The notes under the pieces: model-generated
Database searches by the model: none
Seen by the model: only the letters and a program-made list of their open reading frames with translations
Told to the model about the DNA's origin: nothing
Origin: Desulfurivibrio alkaliphilus
Lineage (GTDB): Bacteria > Desulfobacterota > Desulfobulbia > Desulfobulbales > Desulfurivibrionaceae
Assembly (NCBI GenBank): GCA_011048585.1
Contig: DSDS01000018.1
Coordinates: 1-16,309 of the forward strand
Direction: 5' to 3'
Length of the DNA stretch: 16,309 nucleotides
Program-made: the position numbers and the translations under genes
Shown here: piece by piece, positions 15,153-16,309 of the stretch
Position numbering within the stretch: the first letter of the stretch is position 1
Layout of the letters: every line of letters begins with the position of its first letter

Positions 15153-16229
15153 TCAGGGGGCCAGCCTGGCGACCGCCTCAGGGACTTCTCTGGACTGGGG
15201 GACGTTGGGCCAGACCACGTTTTTCCACCAGCCATCCTGCCGCCGCCACTGCCCCAAGGCGCTCCGGACCCCATTGATCACCGAGTTCAACGGTTCCGGG
15301 GCCAGGCGAACGGCCAGCCCGGTCCGGCGGGCAACCAGGCGGTCCATGCCCTGGAAGCAGGCCCCTCCACCGCTGAGACAGATCCCCGAGCGGGAGATCT
15401 CAGCGGTCAGTTCCGGGGAGAGTCGCCGCAATCCCACCTCGATCATCAACATAATCCGCCCCAGCACCGGCTCTATGGCCCCAATCAACTCACGCCGGGA
15501 GACCTCCACGCTCATCTCGCGGCCGCTCACGATCCCCATTCCCACGGCTTTGATCTTCCCCTCCGCGGGGGGATCATCGGAGGTGGCCCGGCCGACCACC
15601 TCCTGGGTGAGCCGCTGAACCTCGTGGGGGTAAAGGGAGATCTTGTGGCCGATGATGGCGACATTGCGCACGGCCCGCTGCAGGTCGGCACAGGCGGTGC
15701 GGACCGCGGTGGCGAACACCACCCGCCGCTCCCGGATAACCGCCATATCGGTAACCCCCTCGCCGATATCGATCAGCAAACTGGCCACGCCGGCATCAAC
15801 ATTGATCCCCGCCCCCAACGCCGCCGCCCACACCTCGGGAATAATCACCACCCGCCTGGCCCCGGCCCGGCTGATCGCCTCGGCCAAAAACCGGCGCTCA
15901 TGGTCGGAGCTGTCGGTCGGCGCGCAGGACAGTACCAAGGGGGCACGCCAAGAGGGAGCGGCCTTCTTGAGCAGGGGACGAATCAGGTTGGCGGCATTGC
16001 GAACATCGATGATCACCCCGCCCCGCAGGGGAGAGGAGACCAGCTTGTTGTTGATGTAGGATATATACTCATCCTCACCCTGCTCGGGCCGGCCCTGCTG
16101 GACATGGCGGATCAGGGAAGGTCCTTCGACCAAACGAAGGCCATCGGCGGAGGCCACCCGGGTATTGGCGGTGCCTAGATCGATGGCCACGGCTGGCCTG
16201 GCTAATATCTGGCTCAGCAAGGCTGGCAT
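15153..16229 (-). CDS. Divergent MreB/actin-like ATPase
   Basis: This is a 358-residue protein counted from the ATG at 16229. The actin-fold nucleotide motifs are recognisable: AVAIDLGTANT (residues 13-23), LLIDIGEGVTDMAVI, and LSGGGACFQGMD. SRAGARRVVIIPEVWAAALGAG corresponds to the MreB stretch usually written AGA...LIEEPMAAAIGAG. The protein departs from canonical MreB: EEP is PEV, DIGGGT is DIGEGV, and length is slightly above normal. Canonical MreB polymerises under the membrane to guide cell-wall growth; no mreC or mreD is seen here. Starting at 16229 leaves an 11-12 residue amphipathic-looking head before the first motif, as in MreB. However, its GAAGG is only 1 base upstream. TTG 16220 or GTG 16265 (inside the repeat) are alternatives. 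Confidence 0.85.
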   Translation of the reverse strand: MPALLSQILARPAVAIDLGTANTRVASADGLRLVEGPSLIRHVQQGRPEQGEDEYISYINNKLVSSPLRGGVIIDVRNAANLIRPLLKKAAPSWRAPLVLSCAPTDSSDHERRFLAEAISRAGARRVVIIPEVWAAALGAGINVDAGVASLLIDIGEGVTDMAVIRERRVVFATAVRTACADLQRAVRNVAIIGHKISLYPHEVQRLTQEVVGRATSDDPPAEGKIKAVGMGIVSGREMSVEVSRRELIGAIEPVLGRIMLMIEVGLRRLSPELTAEISRSGICLSGGGACFQGMDRLVARRTGLAVRLAPEPLNSVINGVRSALGQWRRQDGWWKNVVWPNVPQSREVPEAVARLAP

Positions 16230-16247
16230 ACCTTCACGAATATCATC

Positions 16248-16309
16248 GTAATCGTTCAGCAGCACCGCATCTTCGGGCGATCAGCCAGGCTTACGTACAC
16301 GGGGTACGC
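16248..16309. repeat. Second copy of the palindromic repeat, truncated by the window end
   Basis: These 62 bases equal 6980-7044 except for four instead of seven G in the apical loop. The left boundary is sharp at GTAATC, since the flanking bases differ (ACTA before copy one, CATC before copy two). It is in the same orientation as the first copy, 18 bp upstream of the MreB-like ATG. The right arm would lie beyond the window. Confidence 0.9.

Noticed and set aside
14961..16178. 405-codon open frame on the plus strand opposite the MreB-like gene
   Set aside because: The translation is Pro/Gly/Arg-rich with no motif, and the opposite strand has clear actin-fold motifs. It also overlaps the response-regulator gene in another frame.
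6980..16309. CRISPR array or composite transposon bounded by the two repeat copies
   Set aside because: There are only two copies 9 kb apart in direct orientation, with no spacers, cas genes or transposase, and ordinary genes lie between them.

Overview
The window is GC-rich, gene-dense bacterial chromosome. The gene content suggests an anaerobic or microaerophilic member of the Desulfobacterota (former Deltaproteobacteria). That content is an iron-sulfur flavoprotein, a bacteriohemerythrin, a c-type-heme sensor kinase, a FolE2/MptA-type GTP cyclohydrolase and a large SNF2 helicase. The lineage is inferred from gene mix and composition; no rRNA or marker gene is present to prove it. There are no tRNA or rRNA genes, CRISPR arrays, insertion sequences or phage genes.

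Layout: (1) 1-672, plus strand, the 3' end of an ABC exporter ATPase gene, most like cydC, cut by the window edge. (2) 6956 down to 664, minus strand, a likely transcription unit in the order unknown helical protein, folE2, tRNA nucleotidyltransferase (cca type), glycogen phosphorylase glgP, iron-sulfur flavoprotein. The first three are tightly packed (8 and 15 bp gaps). glgP follows an 81 bp gap with a possible promoter of its own, and the flavoprotein follows 27 bp later. (3) 6957-7294, a non-coding stretch with a 111 bp imperfect palindrome, an 11-bp-phased TTAC triplet and a plausible sigma-70 promoter. (4) 7295-8209, plus strand, a membrane-anchored protein of unknown function, convergent with a bacteriohemerythrin (8215-8622, minus). 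(5) 8907-15121, plus strand, a compact likely operon of a 1276-residue SNF2 helicase, a heme-binding histidine kinase and an OmpR-type response regulator. It is divergent from the hemerythrin gene. (6) 15153-16229, minus strand, a divergent MreB/actin-like ATPase. (7) 16248-16309, a second copy of the palindrome's left part, in which the window ends.

How it may fit together: the hemerythrin (O2/NO binding) and the histidine kinase with a periplasmic CxxCH heme domain flank the SNF2 gene. Regions 4-5 therefore look like a redox- or diatomic-gas-responsive cluster in which a signalling pair is co-transcribed with an ATP-driven DNA/RNA-protein remodeller. This is inference from gene order. The two palindrome copies are identical over 62 aligned bases except for three G residues in a loop. 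Both lie about 20 bp upstream of the start of a minus-strand gene, in the same orientation.
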